A DNA stretch of 64,000 nucleotides from assembly GCF_020532725.1 (NCBI RefSeq), contig NZ_JAJAVC010000003.1, forward strand, positions 868,001 to 932,000. The letters are read 5' to 3'. Positions 35,446-46,068 of this stretch are shown here, piece by piece. The translations under genes were made by a program, and so were the position numbers. Position 1 is the stretch's first letter, and each line of letters begins with the position of its first letter. The notes under the pieces are model-generated. The model saw only the letters and a list, made by a program, of their open reading frames with translations, was not told the DNA's origin and searched no databases. This DNA is from Methylobacillus arboreus. Lineage in GTDB: Bacteria; Pseudomonadota; Gammaproteobacteria; Burkholderiales; Methylophilaceae.

Positions 35446-35873
35446 TCCTGGCTCCCAATCCACCTGAAACATCCCAGACTGTAACAATCTGTTACCGTTC
35501 GGCGACAGTTGTAACAAATTATTTCAGCCGACAGCAATTCCCTCCTGACAAGCATGGAAATTATCCTTATATGGTGTGGGCCTAATTGGTTTAATCGTAT
35601 AAAATGTAAGGTTGATAGGGGAGCCAGCCAAAATAACGGATTGGTTATTAGGAGCAGAATTTTCGCTCCTCCCCTGGTCTAGGTTGTTGGCGTATGGCAA
35701 TTTTTTCACGCTGGCAATTGATGACCGGCCTGAAGTGTCGCCTATGGGAGACAGTTCAAGTGTCGGTGGTCTATCCGCCGACTATGGGCAACCCTTGGTC
35801 AGTAAGCAACAATACTGCCCGGGGATGTATGGCATGTGGTTTTACAAGTCCTTTACATTGTTGAGATGCTGAA

Positions 35874-36761
35874 ATGATAAAAAAGCGATATCCCAGACTT
35901 TTCAGTCTATTGTCCTCTCTAGGTGTCACGTTGTTGCTAAGCGGTTGCGATTTTGTGCTGCTGGATCCCAAAGGTCAGATAGGAGTTGAAGAACGATCTC
36001 TTATCATCACCGCGATATTACTGATGCTGATTGTCGTAGTTCCGGTCATCATAATGACTGTCGTATTTGCCTGGCGCTACCGCGCTTCCAACACCAAAGC
36101 CACCTACACTCCGGACTGGTCACACTCCAACAAGATTGAAGCTGTCGTCTGGACCGTTCCCGTCCTCATCATTCTGGTACTCGGCACCATCACCTGGAAA
36201 ACCACACACTCCCTGGATCCCCGCCGACCGATTGAATCTGATCACCCGCCGCTCACGGTTCAGGTAGTCTCGCTGGACTGGAAATGGGTCTTCATCTACC
36301 CGGAACAAGGCATTGCCACCGTCAACGAACTGGCTTTCCCGGTCAACGTCCCGGTACGTTTTGAAGTCACTTCCGGTTCGGTCATGAACTCCTTCTTCAT
36401 TCCGCAACTGGGTAGCCAGATCTACGCCATGGCCGGCATGAAGAACACCTTGCACCTGATTGCCGATGAGCCGGGCGTTTACCATGGGTTATCCGCCAAC
36501 TATAGCGGCCACGGCTTCTCCGGCATGAAATTCAACGCCAATGTGATCTCGCAAGAAAAATTCGACGAATGGGTACAGCAAGTCAAACAATCCAATGCCA
36601 CACTGGATGCCGACAAGTACGCCACTCTGGAAAAGGCTTCCTTCAACAATCCGATTGAGCGTTTCTCCAATGTAACGCCTGATTTCTATGACGGTATTGT
36701 CGCGAAGTACACACATTCTTCTGGTTCGCATGCGCACCCACACTCGGAGGGCAAGGAGTAA
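35874..36761 (+). CDS. cyoA: Cytochrome bo3 ubiquinol oxidase subunit II
   Basis: 295 residues. A lipobox (LLLSGC, Cys25), two transmembrane helices (about 42-68 and 90-110) and a periplasmic cupredoxin domain. The CuA ligands of cytochrome c oxidases are absent, as expected for a quinol oxidase. It is the first gene of cyoABCDE. The 428-bp region upstream (35446-35873) contains no convincing gene; it probably carries the promoter and a weak hairpin (AGGAGC...GCTCCT near 35650). Confidence 0.95.
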   Translation: MIKKRYPRLFSLLSSLGVTLLLSGCDFVLLDPKGQIGVEERSLIITAILLMLIVVVPVIIMTVVFAWRYRASNTKATYTPDWSHSNKIEAVVWTVPVLIILVLGTITWKTTHSLDPRRPIESDHPPLTVQVVSLDWKWVFIYPEQGIATVNELAFPVNVPVRFEVTSGSVMNSFFIPQLGSQIYAMAGMKNTLHLIADEPGVYHGLSANYSGHGFSGMKFNANVISQEKFDEWVQQVKQSNATLDADKYATLEKASFNNPIERFSNVTPDFYDGIVAKYTHSSGSHAHPHSEGKE

Positions 36762-36763
36762 AA

Positions 36764-38743
36764 ATGTTTGGCAAATTAACCCTGGACGCGGTTCCCTATC
36801 ACGAACCGATTATTATGATCACGCTGGCTATCGTCAGCGTGCTGGGGCTTGGCATTGCTGTTGCCCTGACCCGCTTCAATAAATGGAAATGGCTCTGGTC
36901 CGAGTGGCTGACTTCGGTTGACCACAAAAAGATCGGTATCATGTATATCCTGGTCGCATTCATCATGCTGTTGCGCGGCTTTGCCGATGCCATCATGATG
37001 CGCGGCCAGTTGGCCGTTGCCTCCTCCGGCGCTGAAGGCTTCCTGCCTCCTCACCACTACGACCAGATCTTCACCGCCCACGGCGTGATCATGATTTTCT
37101 TCATGGCCATGCCGTTCATGGTCGGTCTCATGAATATCGTCGTGCCTTTGCAAATCGGCGCCCGTGATGTTGCCTACCCTTTCCTCAACTCATTGAGCTT
37201 CTGGCTGTTCGTTGTCGGCGTTGCCCTCATCAACATCTCACTCGGAGTTGGTGAATTCGCGCAAACCGGCTGGCTGGCATATCCCCCGCTCTCCGGTATT
37301 GAATACAGTCCTGGGGTAGGCGTTGACTACTGGATATGGAGCTTGCAGATTTCAGGCCTGGGAACCTTGCTCACCGGGGTCAACTTCTTCGTCACCATCA
37401 TGAAGATGCGTGCCCCTGGCATGACACTCATGAAGATGCCTGTGTTCACCTGGACTGCACTGTGCACCAACATCCTGATCCTCGCTGCCTTCCCTGTGCT
37501 GACAGCGACCATTGCATTGTTGACGCTGGATCGCTACCTGGGCACCCACTTCTTCACCAACGAGCTTGGTGGCAACCAGATGATGTATGTCAACCTCATC
37601 TGGATCTGGGGCCACCCTGAGGTATACATCCTGATCCTGCCAGCTTTCGGCATCTTCTCTGAAGTGGTCGCCACATTCACCAAGAAGAAGCTGTTTGGCT
37701 ACACGTCATTGGTCTGGGCAACTGCGGTGATCACCATCCTGTCGTTCATCGTCTGGCTGCATCACTTCTTCACCATGGGTGCAGGTGCCAATGTCAATGC
37801 GTTCTTCGGCATTGCGACGATGATTATCTCCATCCCGACCGGCGTGAAGATCTTCAATTGGCTGTTCACGATGTACCGTGGCCGTATCGAGTTCTCCACC
37901 CCGATCATCTGGACCGTGGGGTTCCTGATCACGTTCACGATCGGTGGCATGACCGGCGTCTTGCTGGCGGTGCCTGGTGCAGACTTCGTACTGCATAACA
38001 GCCTGTTCCTGATCGCCCACTTCCACAACGTGATTATCGGCGGTGTCGTGTTCGGCTATCTGGCTGGTTTCGTCTACTGGTTCCCCAAGGCATTCGGCTT
38101 CAAGCTGAACGAAAAGCTGGGCCGCATCGCTGCCTACCTGTGGATCAGCGGTTTCTTCCTGGCCTTCATCCCGCTGTACATGCTGGGCTTCATGGGCATG
38201 ACACGCCGCCTGAATAACTATGACAATCCTGCCTGGACACCGCTACTGTACGTGGCCCTGTTTGGCGCCTTCGTTATTGGTGCCGCGATCCTGGTCCAGT
38301 TGCTCCAGCTTTATGTCAGTGTCCGTGACCGCAAGCAGAACCTGGACCTGACTGGTGACCCATGGGGTGGCCGCACACTGGAATGGTCCACTTCTTCCCC
38401 GCCGCCGTTCTACAACTTTGCCAAAGTACCAGTCGTGAAGGAGCTTGATGCATGGTGGGATATGAAGCAGGACGGTAGCGCCGACAAGGTGCCGGCCAAG
38501 TACGAGAAGATCCATATGCCAAGAAATGCGTCCGAAGGCGTGATCATCAGCGCATTCAGCCTGGTGTTCGGTTTTGCCTTCATCTGGCACATCTGGTGGC
38601 TGGTGATCGCAAGTACCATAGGCATGCTGCTGACCGTCATCGCACGTAGCTATAACCAGGATATCGACTACTACGTGCCTGCTGAAGAAGTCACAGCAAT
38701 TGAAAACAAGCACATTCAAGTAAAACAAGCGAGTCAGGCGTAA
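36764..38743 (+). CDS. cyoB: Cytochrome bo3 ubiquinol oxidase subunit I
   Basis: 659 residues with about 15 transmembrane helices. The haem-copper centre is intact: the low-spin haem ligand in FTAHGVIM, the CuB histidine and cross-linked tyrosine in WGHPEVYIL, the HH pair in WLHHFFTMG, and the haem ligands in [10 protein letters not shown]. It reduces oxygen with electrons from ubiquinol and pumps protons. GGAGGGCAAGGAG precedes its start, 2 bp after cyoA. Confidence 0.97.
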   Translation: MFGKLTLDAVPYHEPIIMITLAIVSVLGLGIAVALTRFNKWKWLWSEWLTSVDHKKIGIMYILVAFIMLLRGFADAIMMRGQLAVASSGAEGFLPPHHYDQIFTAHGVIMIFFMAMPFMVGLMNIVVPLQIGARDVAYPFLNSLSFWLFVVGVALINISLGVGEFAQTGWLAYPPLSGIEYSPGVGVDYWIWSLQISGLGTLLTGVNFFVTIMKMRAPGMTLMKMPVFTWTALCTNILILAAFPVLTATIALLTLDRYLGTHFFTNELGGNQMMYVNLIWIWGHPEVYILILPAFGIFSEVVATFTKKKLFGYTSLVWATAVITILSFIVWLHHFFTMGAGANVNAFFGIATMIISIPTGVKIFNWLFTMYRGRIEFSTPIIWTVGFLITFTIGGMTGVLLAVPGADFVLHNSLFLIAHFHNVIIGGVVFGYLAGFVYWFPKAFGFKLNEKLGRIAAYLWISGFFLAFIPLYMLGFMGMTRRLNNYDNPAWTPLLYVALFGAFVIGAAILVQLLQLYVSVRDRKQNLDLTGDPWGGRTLEWSTSSPPPFYNFAKVPVVKELDAWWDMKQDGSADKVPAKYEKIHMPRNASEGVIISAFSLVFGFAFIWHIWWLVIASTIGMLLTVIARSYNQDIDYYVPAEEVTAIENKHIQVKQASQA

Positions 38744-38745
38744 CC

Positions 38746-39363
38746 ATGTCTAGTCAAACTTTGAAAACACAACACGCGCATGCCGATGAGCATGAGCACC
38801 ATCACGACGCAGAGTCCACCAAGGTATTCGGGTTCTGGATTTACCTGATGACGGACTTGATATTGTTCGCGACCCTGTTCGCGACCTACGCAGTCCTCAG
38901 CACCAGCTTTGCCGGCGGCCCAACCGGCAAGGATATCTTCGAGCTGGATTATGTGTTGGGTGAAACCTTCCTGTTGCTGTTCAGTAGTATTACCTATGGC
39001 TTTGCCATGATTGCCCAGCACAAGGGCGACAAGCAGGCTGTGCTCAGGTGGCTGGGCATCACCTTCCTGTTCGGCCTTGGCTTCATCGTGATGGAAATCA
39101 ACGAGTTCCATCACCTGATCCATGAGGGTTTTGGTCCTGACCGCAGCGCATTCCTGTCTGCGTTCTTCACCCTGGTCGGTACTCACGGTTTGCACGTGAC
39201 TTGCGGCCTGATCTGGATGGCAGTGTTGATGGCACAAATCTCGACCAAAGGCCTGACCACCACCAACAATACTCGCCTGATGTGCCTGAGCCTGTTCTGG
39301 CACTTCCTGGATATTGTCTGGATCTGCGTATTTACTGTTGTTTATCTGATGGGAGTGCTGTAA
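38746..39363 (+). CDS. cyoC: Cytochrome bo3 ubiquinol oxidase subunit III
   Basis: 205 residues. A His-rich N-terminus ([12 protein letters not shown]) precedes five transmembrane helices, as in the subunit III family; [19 protein letters not shown] is diagnostic. It has no redox centre and stabilises the complex. It starts 2 bp after cyoB and abuts cyoD. Confidence 0.95.
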   Translation: MSSQTLKTQHAHADEHEHHHDAESTKVFGFWIYLMTDLILFATLFATYAVLSTSFAGGPTGKDIFELDYVLGETFLLLFSSITYGFAMIAQHKGDKQAVLRWLGITFLFGLGFIVMEINEFHHLIHEGFGPDRSAFLSAFFTLVGTHGLHVTCGLIWMAVLMAQISTKGLTTTNNTRLMCLSLFWHFLDIVWICVFTVVYLMGVL

Positions 39364-39699
39364 ATGTCACACGGGCACGTTGAGCGCGCTGGCGCAGGCC
39401 ACGGCAGCGTCAAGTCTTACCTGATCGGCTTTGTTCTTTCTGTGATCCTGACGGTCATCCCGTTCGGGCTGCTGATGTTCCCGAACGAGCTGGCCTCATC
39501 CACCATACTGGCGACCATCCTGGTCTTTGCTGTGGTACAGATCGTGGTGCACCTTGTGTACTTCCTGCACATGAACACCTCCTCTGAGCAGAGCTGGAAC
39601 GTCACTGCCTTCATCTTCACCGTGCTGATCCTCGCGATCGTGGTGGTGGGTTCGCTGTGGGTCATGTTCCACCTGAACCACAATATGATGAGGCACTAA
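39364..39699 (+). CDS. cyoD: Cytochrome bo3 ubiquinol oxidase subunit IV
   Basis: 111 residues with three transmembrane helices (about 19-38, 45-66, 78-101) and the family segment [20 protein letters not shown]. It assists assembly of the CuB centre. It immediately follows the cyoC stop. Confidence 0.95.
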   Translation: MSHGHVERAGAGHGSVKSYLIGFVLSVILTVIPFGLLMFPNELASSTILATILVFAVVQIVVHLVYFLHMNTSSEQSWNVTAFIFTVLILAIVVVGSLWVMFHLNHNMMRH

Positions 39700-39710
39700 A
39701 AGCCAGAGTG

Positions 39711-40631
39711 ATGAAGCAATATCTACTCATCACCAAGCCAGGCATCATCTTCGGCAACCTGATTTCGGTTGCCGGAGGTTTCTTCCTGGCATCCCGGGGC
39801 GACATTGATTTCGCCCTGCTTCTGGCAACCGCCATCGGTATCTCGCTGGTGATCGCCTCCGGCTGTGTGCTCAATAACTACATCGACCGCGACATCGACA
39901 GCAAGATGGAGCGCACGCGCAACCGTGTGATGGTACGTGGCCTGATCCCGGCCCGGAATGCTGTCATTTATGGCTGTGCGTTGGGGATTGTCGGCATCAC
40001 CCTGCTTTATGCCACCACCAATATGCTCACGGTCTGGCTGTCATTGTTCGGTTTTGCGATTTATGTCGGGGCCTACAGCCTTTACCTTAAGCGCAATTCG
40101 GTCTACGGCACGCTGATCGGCAGCCTTTCCGGCGCTGCACCGCCGGTTATCGGCTACTGCGCAGTCAGCAACGAGTTCGACATGGGTGCGGTGATCCTAC
40201 TGGTGATCTTCAGCCTGTGGCAGATGCCGCACTCCTATGCCATCGCCATCTTCCGGCTCAAAGACTACACGGCTGCTGCAATCCCGGTGTTACCGGTAAA
40301 GAAAGGCATCCTGGCGACCAAGAAGCACATCGTGCTGTATATCGTCGCTTTCGTGATTGCCACCATCATGCTCACGTTGAGCGGCTATACCGGCAACCAT
40401 TACCTCATCGTAGCGGGCGTTATCAGCATCTACTGGCTGGGTTTGGCGCTGGCTGGCTACAAGACCAACAATGACCAGATATGGGCAAGAAAACTGTTCA
40501 TGTTTTCGATTGTGACCATTACCGCCCTGAGCGTCATGATGTCCATCGACTTTAAGGAGCCGCGTGAGGATGGCGTCTGGGTAGCAGCTCATACGCTTTC
40601 GGCGATACAGCAACACATCACAATAGATTAA
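39711..40631 (+). CDS. cyoE: Protohaem IX farnesyltransferase (haem O synthase)
   Basis: 306 residues from the ATG at 39711; an earlier in-frame start would run back into cyoD. A UbiA-family polyprenyl transferase with the two Asp-rich motifs [15 protein letters not shown] and, later, [13 protein letters not shown], and about eight transmembrane helices. It farnesylates haem B to haem O for the oxidase. It ends the cyo operon and is followed by a terminator. Confidence 0.96.
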   Translation: MKQYLLITKPGIIFGNLISVAGGFFLASRGDIDFALLLATAIGISLVIASGCVLNNYIDRDIDSKMERTRNRVMVRGLIPARNAVIYGCALGIVGITLLYATTNMLTVWLSLFGFAIYVGAYSLYLKRNSVYGTLIGSLSGAAPPVIGYCAVSNEFDMGAVILLVIFSLWQMPHSYAIAIFRLKDYTAAAIPVLPVKKGILATKKHIVLYIVAFVIATIMLTLSGYTGNHYLIVAGVISIYWLGLALAGYKTNNDQIWARKLFMFSIVTITALSVMMSIDFKEPREDGVWVAAHTLSAIQQHITID

Positions 40632-40649
40632 GCTAACGCTGCCGACCAC

Positions 40650-40679
40650 AAAAAAGCCGTTGCATGCAACGGCTTTTTA
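40650..40679. terminator. Bidirectional terminator after cyoE
   Basis: AAAAAGCCGTTGC-AT-GCAACGGCTTTTT, a 13-bp stem between two convergent genes. Confidence 0.9.
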
Positions 40680-40696
40680 TTTGTTTGTTTCCTTGC

Positions 40697-41188
40697 TTAC
40701 GCATACTGCTGCATCGATTCTCCTACTATGGCACGCGCAGTCTCTACTTCTTCTTCCGTAGTGGCATTCGCCACCAAGACAGCATGGCCTTTCTCCACTG
40801 CATTCGCAAGCAATTCCGAGTAACGTCGGTCCTGGTTGGAAATCCCTTTACCTGCTCCGATAAAGCCGCCAATCGCCGCTCCCCATCCCACCATGAATAA
40901 AGGAGCCACCAGCGGGCTGGCCACAAACAAGCTTACATTGGCTGCCACAATGGCTATTTGTCCAAGGGCGCCAACCCCAGCTCCTATTGCCGTACCGATT
41001 GCACCATCCACCACAACGTTCTTCAGCGAAGCCTTATCATCCTCATCCTGTTCGATGTGTTCAGTGCGTCCAATCGCAATTTGTACCTGATCCTTGCTAA
41101 AGCCGCGGTCAATTAACGTTTGAGCTACCTTCTGGGCATCATCCACAGTTGGGTAAATCCCGGTCACACTATCCAGATAATCCGCCAT
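40697..41188 (-). CDS. YflT-like general stress protein
   Basis: 163 residues. The N-terminal ~65 residues match the heat-induced stress protein YflT pattern (VTGIYPTVDDAQKVAQTLIDRGFSKDQVQI). A Gly/Ala-rich central segment (VDGAIGTAIGAGVGALGQ, APLFMVGWGAAIGGFIGAG) follows, typical of membrane-associated glycine-zipper proteins, then a short alpha/beta tail. It is probably part of a general or envelope stress response; the molecular role is unknown. Confidence 0.8.
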   Translation of the reverse strand: MADYLDSVTGIYPTVDDAQKVAQTLIDRGFSKDQVQIAIGRTEHIEQDEDDKASLKNVVVDGAIGTAIGAGVGALGQIAIVAANVSLFVASPLVAPLFMVGWGAAIGGFIGAGKGISNQDRRYSELLANAVEKGHAVLVANATTEEEVETARAIVGESMQQYA

Positions 41189-41222
41189 TGTTCTTCCTTT
41201 TCTAGATCAATATTGCAGTCAG

Positions 41223-41513
41223 TTAGCGTGGGCTCACGGCCCCGCGGTTGATTTGCTCTGCATCCGGATCTATTGCAGGAGCCTTTTCCTTAAACTTTTC
41301 TTGGGATGGCGTCTTTTTGTCAATATCAGGACGCACAGGGCGCTCACGTCTATCTTTAGCCGGATTAGGACTCTTGGTAGTAGGCGGAGGCTGGACTTCA
41401 GGTTCTCGCTGGATAGGGGCAATCGGGTTATCCAGCTCAAGTTCGGCGCTATAGGCTTGGCAATTTGCGGCAGCCAACAGGCTACCCAGCATTATCGTGG
41501 TAAATTTACGCAT
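41223..41513 (-). CDS. Small proline-rich secreted protein
   Basis: 96 residues from the ATG at 41513, preceded by GGAGGATGCC; an upstream in-frame start lacks a ribosome site and would spoil the signal peptide. Signal peptide MRKFTTIMLGSLLAAANCQAYS. The mature part is low in complexity and rich in Pro, Lys, Arg and Asp (PTTKSPNPAKDRRERPVRP), probably unstructured. No family is recognised. Confidence 0.65.
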   Translation of the reverse strand: MRKFTTIMLGSLLAAANCQAYSAELELDNPIAPIQREPEVQPPPTTKSPNPAKDRRERPVRPDIDKKTPSQEKFKEKAPAIDPDAEQINRGAVSPR

Positions 41514-41638
41514 GGCATCCTCCAGTGATTGAATTTGGGCGTGCCCAATGCTTAACTTGCTCTTAGCATAACGACTAACAAGCCCCTCTCCTATCAGCAT
41601 ATTCTGAAACGCCCGTCAGACAGGACTGACCCTTATCC

Positions 41639-42829
41639 ATGACACAGGCACGTTCCGCAAGCGCCAACAGCCAGACACAGACCATACTGCTGGTGATCGC
41701 GATTATCCTGATCGGCATCAACCTGCGGCCGGCTTTTTCCAGCGTCTCGCCATTGCTGGCGGAAATCCGTAGTTCACTTGGCTTAAGCGCCGCCGCTGCT
41801 GGCATGCTGACTACACTGCCAGTGGCTTGCCTGGGTCTGTTTGCACCGTTCGCTCCATGGCTTGCCAGACATTATGGTGCGGAGAGATCAATCATACCGT
41901 TACTGCTGCTGTTGGCTGCAGGCATTGCTTTGCGTGGAATATGGAGCACTACCGATCTCTTTATTGGTACCGGAATCGCCGGCATATGTATTGGATTGCT
42001 GGGTATATTGTTGCCAGGCATTATCAAACGCGAGTTCCCTAAACATCCGGACCTGATGACGGGGGTATACACCATGGCTTTGTGCCTGGGTACCGCACTG
42101 GCAGCAGGGCTTGCCGTACCATTATTTGAAATCTCGCAGAGCCTGCCGCTAGCACTCGCCGCCTGGGCATTGCCGGTATTGCTGGCAGCCTTGTTCTGGT
42201 GGCCATTCCGCAAACTTGGTGATATTTCTGCAATCACACACGGCGCTAACAGCCTGCAACTATTGCGCGACTCCCTGGCCTGGCAGGTCACATTATTCAT
42301 GGGATTGCAGAGTGCGCTGGCCTACTGCGTATTCGGCTGGCTGCCTAGCATATTGCAGGATCGTGGCATCACTGCCGTGCAGTCAGGCATTTTTCTTTCT
42401 GGTTCGATCATGGTGCAGGTCGTCTCCGCATTGTTGATCCCATGGCTTTCGTCATTCATGCGCGACCAGAAACTGATCAATGGGCTCATGCTGGTATTGA
42501 TTTATATCGGCCTGATGGGCGCGATATACGCATCCCCGGACCAGATGTGGATATGGATGATGGTATTGGGATTCGGGCAAGGGGGCGGTTTTGCCATGGC
42601 ATTGGCCATGATTGTGCTGCGCACGCGCAACCCGCTGCAGGCAGCTCAACTTTCCGCCATGTCACAAGGACTAGGTTATACCTTGGCTTCGCTCGGACCC
42701 TTTTTAATGGGCGTCATTCATGAAGCTAGCGGTGATTGGCAGAGCATTGGCTGGCTGCTCACGGCCATCACGGTCGCGGGGATTTATCACGGTAGCAAGG
42801 CCGGCGCCAAACGCTATGTGCTGGAGTAA
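41639..42829 (+). CDS. MFS transporter, CynX/NimT-like
   Basis: 396 residues with 12 predicted transmembrane helices. The N-terminal INLRPAFSSVSPLLAEIRSSLGLSAAAAG and TTLPVACLGLFAPFAPWLA motifs are typical of the cyanate transporter/nitroimidazole-resistance (CynX/NimT) branch of the major facilitator family. The substrate is not defined by sequence. No cyanase gene lies nearby, so cyanate is not supported by context. A terminator follows directly. Confidence 0.9.
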   Translation: MTQARSASANSQTQTILLVIAIILIGINLRPAFSSVSPLLAEIRSSLGLSAAAAGMLTTLPVACLGLFAPFAPWLARHYGAERSIIPLLLLLAAGIALRGIWSTTDLFIGTGIAGICIGLLGILLPGIIKREFPKHPDLMTGVYTMALCLGTALAAGLAVPLFEISQSLPLALAAWALPVLLAALFWWPFRKLGDISAITHGANSLQLLRDSLAWQVTLFMGLQSALAYCVFGWLPSILQDRGITAVQSGIFLSGSIMVQVVSALLIPWLSSFMRDQKLINGLMLVLIYIGLMGAIYASPDQMWIWMMVLGFGQGGGFAMALAMIVLRTRNPLQAAQLSAMSQGLGYTLASLGPFLMGVIHEASGDWQSIGWLLTAITVAGIYHGSKAGAKRYVLE

Positions 42830-42835
42830 GCAACA

Positions 42836-42861
42836 AAAAGGGAAGCCAAGCTTCCCTTTTT
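42836..42861. terminator. Bidirectional terminator between MFS gene and rpmJ
   Basis: AAAAAGGGAAGC-CAA-GCTTCCCTTTTT lies between convergent genes. Confidence 0.9.
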
Positions 42862-42888
42862 GGATTTAACTGCTTTCAGTTTCAATTG

Positions 42889-43014
42889 CTAACGCTGGCG
42901 CGCCTTGAAGCGCGGATTGCTCTTGCAGATAATAAACACCTTGCCGTGACGGCGCACAACCTTGCAGTCGCGATGGCGCGTCTTGGCAGATTTAAGTGAA
43001 GTCAGGATTTTCAT
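42889..43014 (-). CDS. rpmJ: Ribosomal protein L36, zinc-ligand-poor paralogue
   Basis: 41 residues: [20 protein letters not shown], then [20 protein letters not shown] and R. The zinc-binding form has C-x2-C...C...H; here the first Cys is replaced by His (HRDC) and the last ligand by Phe, leaving two of four ligands. This is the B-type, YkgO-like L36, which in other bacteria replaces the zinc form when zinc is scarce. It lies outside any ribosomal operon, supporting a paralogue role. Confidence 0.9.
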   Translation of the reverse strand: MKILTSLKSAKTRHRDCKVVRRHGKVFIICKSNPRFKARQR

Positions 43015-43095
43015 GGATACTCCTCATTCAGGACATGCCGGATTATCCACGCTTTCGGGCAATATTGCAACATTGTTGCAATATTGCCTATCCAC

Positions 43096-43374
43096 CTACC
43101 CCAACTGGTAATGCTTGCGTAGTGCCTGCTTGACGTTCCAGGTGCAAGACAACCCTGCCGGGAAAGTGACCAGGTCACCTTTGCCAAAACTGACAGGATC
43201 CTCGCCGCCATCGGGCGTGACAGTAACTTCTCCCTCGAGAATATAGGCAACTTCCTGCTCACCAAAACTCCATGGAAATACCGACACTTCCTTGGACCAG
43301 GTGGGCCAACGAGAGACACCCAACTCATTCAGACGCTCCGTATTCGGATTATGTTCAACCTTGATTGCACTCAT
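43096..43374 (-). CDS. Cupin-domain protein
   Basis: 92 residues, a single small beta-barrel cupin of the DUF861/EutQ-like type. The second-half motif PVSFGKGDLVTFPAGLSCTW is clear; the first-half motif EVAYILEGEVTVTPDGG carries Glu rather than the usual His pair, so metal binding is uncertain. It stands alone upstream of rpmJ on the same strand. Substrate unknown. Confidence 0.85.
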   Translation of the reverse strand: MSAIKVEHNPNTERLNELGVSRWPTWSKEVSVFPWSFGEQEVAYILEGEVTVTPDGGEDPVSFGKGDLVTFPAGLSCTWNVKQALRKHYQLG

Positions 43375-43418
43375 ATTGCTCTCCTATTGAATATCGACAT
43401 GCCGGTGACCTCAATAGT

Positions 43419-44417
43419 TTAACGGTTGCCGCCAGCAACTGTCAGGGGCGGCTCCTGCATCAGCGCCACTTGCTCACGCAATTCAAGGATGCGATCCTGC
43501 CAGTATTGCTGGGTATTGAACCAGGTAAATGTCATCGGAAACGCCGGATCGTCCCAGCGCTTGGCCAGCCAGGCAGAATAATGAATCAGGCGCAAAGTGC
43601 GTAAGGCTTCTATCAGATGCAACTCTGCCGGGTTGAAATCATAAAAGCACTCATAGCCCTCGAGCAACTCGGCAAACTGCAGGCTCATTTCCGCTTGGGA
43701 ACCCGAAAGCAGCATCCATAAATCCTGGATGGCCGGCCCCATCCTGCTGTCATCAAAATCCACAAAGTGCGGACCATCGTCAGTCCACAATAAATTGCTT
43801 AAATGACAATCGCCATGCAAACGCAGGCTTGCCACCTTCCCAGCCCGTTCGTAGCATGCCCGGACTCCCACCAAGGCCTGCTCCACGACGCTGCGATACG
43901 CCGGAACAAGGTCAGCAGGAATGAATTGATGTTCAAGCAGCCAGTTGACAGGTTCCTCGCCAAAACTCGCTATATCGATCGCGGGACGATATTGAAAAGA
44001 CTTCTGGGCGCCTATGGCATGGATACGGCCAAGGAAGCGCCCTATCCACTCGAGGCGCCCCTCCCGGTCCAGCTCAGGAACGCGGCCGCCACGGCGGGGA
44101 AAGACCGCAAAATGAAAGTCCTGGTATTGCTGTAATGTCCGCCCATCCAATAGCAGCGGCGCCACGACTGGTATTTCCGCCTCTGCCAGGGTCAATGAAA
44201 ACGCATGCTCTTCCAGTATCTGGTCTTCACTCCACCGTCCTGGACGATAAAACTTGACGATCACCGGTGTCTGTTCCTCCACACCAACCTGGTAAACACG
44301 GTTCTCATAACTGTTCAGTGCCAGCAAGCGACCATCCCCCAGAATATTGACGCTACTCATGGCATCGAGAATCAGGTCAGGGGTCAGGATGGAAAACGGT
44401 GTGGCAGTGATCGACAT
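43419..44417 (-). CDS. srkA: SrkA/YihE-like stress-response kinase
   Basis: 332 residues from the ATG at 44417 (MSITATPFSILTPDL), the start that matches the family; an upstream in-frame start would add 18 unrelated residues. The aminoglycoside-phosphotransferase-like kinase fold is shown by NRVYQVGVEEQTPVIVKFYRPGRWS (Lys of the ATP site), the catalytic loop LHGDCHLSNLLW and HFVDFDDSRMGP (metal-binding Asp). In E. coli this Ser/Thr kinase counters stress-induced death. The gene is monocistronic and divergent from gdhA. Confidence 0.92.
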   Translation of the reverse strand: MSITATPFSILTPDLILDAMSSVNILGDGRLLALNSYENRVYQVGVEEQTPVIVKFYRPGRWSEDQILEEHAFSLTLAEAEIPVVAPLLLDGRTLQQYQDFHFAVFPRRGGRVPELDREGRLEWIGRFLGRIHAIGAQKSFQYRPAIDIASFGEEPVNWLLEHQFIPADLVPAYRSVVEQALVGVRACYERAGKVASLRLHGDCHLSNLLWTDDGPHFVDFDDSRMGPAIQDLWMLLSGSQAEMSLQFAELLEGYECFYDFNPAELHLIEALRTLRLIHYSAWLAKRWDDPAFPMTFTWFNTQQYWQDRILELREQVALMQEPPLTVAGGNR

Positions 44418-44660
44418 GGAGCTCTTCGGTGGAATAAAAATGAATGTAGATTTAACAGTATCTCTTTGCAATGCAGGATGGAGAGTATCACGAAGGTGCG
44501 TGAATCAACATGATGTCTATCATGTGAATACCACTCACCTGTATCGCTTTATATTTCATATTCTGCACCTTAATGGGGCGATTGAATTATTTTGGTGCAT
44601 TTTTATCTTCGATAAGAGAAAATGCACTACTTTTGATCATGCTCATGGAGATAAGAGGGA

Positions 44661-46004
44661 ATGAAGTATCAATCGGCACATGATTTCCTAGCCGTTGTCG
44701 CGCAAAAAAATCCCGGTCAGCCGGAATTCCTGCAGGCAGTCACTGAAGTAGTAGAAAGCCTGTGGCCATTCATCAGCCAGAATGCACGTTATGCCGAGCA
44801 TGGCGTATTGGACCGCCTGGTTGAACCGGAACGCGCCATATTGTTCCGCGTCTCCTGGGTTGATGACAGGGATGAAGTACAAGTCAACCGTGGTTACCGC
44901 ATCCAACATAACGGCGCTATCGGCCCGTACAAGGGCGGCTTGCGTTTTCATCCATCCGTTAATTTGTCTATCCTTAAATTCCTGGCGTTTGAACAAACCT
45001 TCAAAAATGCACTGACTACATTGCCCATGGGCGGCGGTAAGGGCGGTTCTGACTTTGATCCCAAGGGCAAGAGCAATGGCGAAATCATGCGTTTCTGCCA
45101 GGCATTTGTCAGCGAGCTATTCCGCCACGTAGGTTCCGACACGGACGTACCAGCGGGCGATATCGGCGTTGGTGCGCGTGAAATCGGTTACATGACCGGC
45201 ATGATCAAGAAACTCACCAACCGTGCAGACTGTGTGCTGACAGGCAAAGGCTTGAGCTACGGTGGCTCGCTGATCCGCCCCGAAGCTACTGGCTACGGCA
45301 CCGTGTATTTTGCAGAAGAGATGCTGCGCCATAGCGGCCGCACCATTGCGGGGCTGCGCGTAGCCGTGTCCGGCTCCGGCAATGTAGCGCAGTATGCCAT
45401 TGAAAAAGCCCTGGCATTAGGGGCCAAGGTCATTACGGCATCCGATTCCAGCGGTACTGTTATCGATGAAGTCGGCTTCACGCCGGAAAAACTGCAGGTG
45501 CTCATGCAGGTAAAGAATGTAGAGTACGGCCGTATCAAGGACTATGCGGAACGCGTTGGTGCGCGTTTTGTGGCTGGGGCTACCCCATGGAGCGTGATCG
45601 CGGATGTTGCCCTGCCCTGCGCGACCCAGAATGAACTGACCAAGGACGATGCCGCCACACTGATCGCCAATGGTGTGCTTTGTGTTGCCGAAGGCGCCAA
45701 TATGCCGTGTACTGCTGAAGCAATGAAGCTGTTCGATGAACATCGCATTCTCTATGCGCCAGGCAAGGCCACCAATGCGGGCGGCGTTGCCACCTCCGGT
45801 CTGGAAATGACCCAGAACGCCATGCGTTTGTCATGGACGCGTGAAGAAGTGGATGCGCGCCTGTTCGATATCATGAAGGGCATTCATGATGCATGCGTGC
45901 AATATGGCACGCGCGAAGATGGCACCGTGAACTATGTGGATGGCGCCAATATCGCCGGCTTCGTCAAGGTGGCCGATGCCATGCTGGCGCAAGGCGTGGT
46001 TTAA
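44661..46004 (+). CDS. gdhA: NADP-specific glutamate dehydrogenase
   Basis: 447 residues, the usual hexameric-type length. The active-site segment TLPMGGGKGGSDFDPKGKS contains the catalytic lysine; the Rossmann half starts near GLRVAVSGSGNVAQYA and lacks the acidic residue expected for strict NAD use (ASDSSG), consistent with NADP. It aminates 2-oxoglutarate with ammonium. The start is preceded by GGAGATAAGAGGGA. A strong terminator follows. Confidence 0.96.
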   Translation: MKYQSAHDFLAVVAQKNPGQPEFLQAVTEVVESLWPFISQNARYAEHGVLDRLVEPERAILFRVSWVDDRDEVQVNRGYRIQHNGAIGPYKGGLRFHPSVNLSILKFLAFEQTFKNALTTLPMGGGKGGSDFDPKGKSNGEIMRFCQAFVSELFRHVGSDTDVPAGDIGVGAREIGYMTGMIKKLTNRADCVLTGKGLSYGGSLIRPEATGYGTVYFAEEMLRHSGRTIAGLRVAVSGSGNVAQYAIEKALALGAKVITASDSSGTVIDEVGFTPEKLQVLMQVKNVEYGRIKDYAERVGARFVAGATPWSVIADVALPCATQNELTKDDAATLIANGVLCVAEGANMPCTAEAMKLFDEHRILYAPGKATNAGGVATSGLEMTQNAMRLSWTREEVDARLFDIMKGIHDACVQYGTREDGTVNYVDGANIAGFVKVADAMLAQGVV

Positions 46005-46021
46005 CTCACCATCCTAGTGTC

Positions 46022-46052
46022 AAAAAAGAGCACCCATGGGTGCTCTTTTTTT
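46022..46052. terminator. Bidirectional terminator between gdhA and the TpsB gene
   Basis: AAAAAAGAGCACCC-AT-GGGTGCTCTTTTTTT lies between convergent genes. Confidence 0.92.
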
Positions 46053-46068
46053 GCGCATGCTATGCCAA

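Noticed and set aside
35446-35873. Possible small gene at 35612-35872 upstream of cyoA
   Set aside because: Its product has no recognisable features and it lacks a ribosome site; the stretch is better explained as the cyo promoter and leader.
41639-42829. Assignment of the MFS gene as a dedicated cyanate transporter
   Set aside because: The family label covers several substrates and no cyanase or cyanate-responsive regulator is adjacent.
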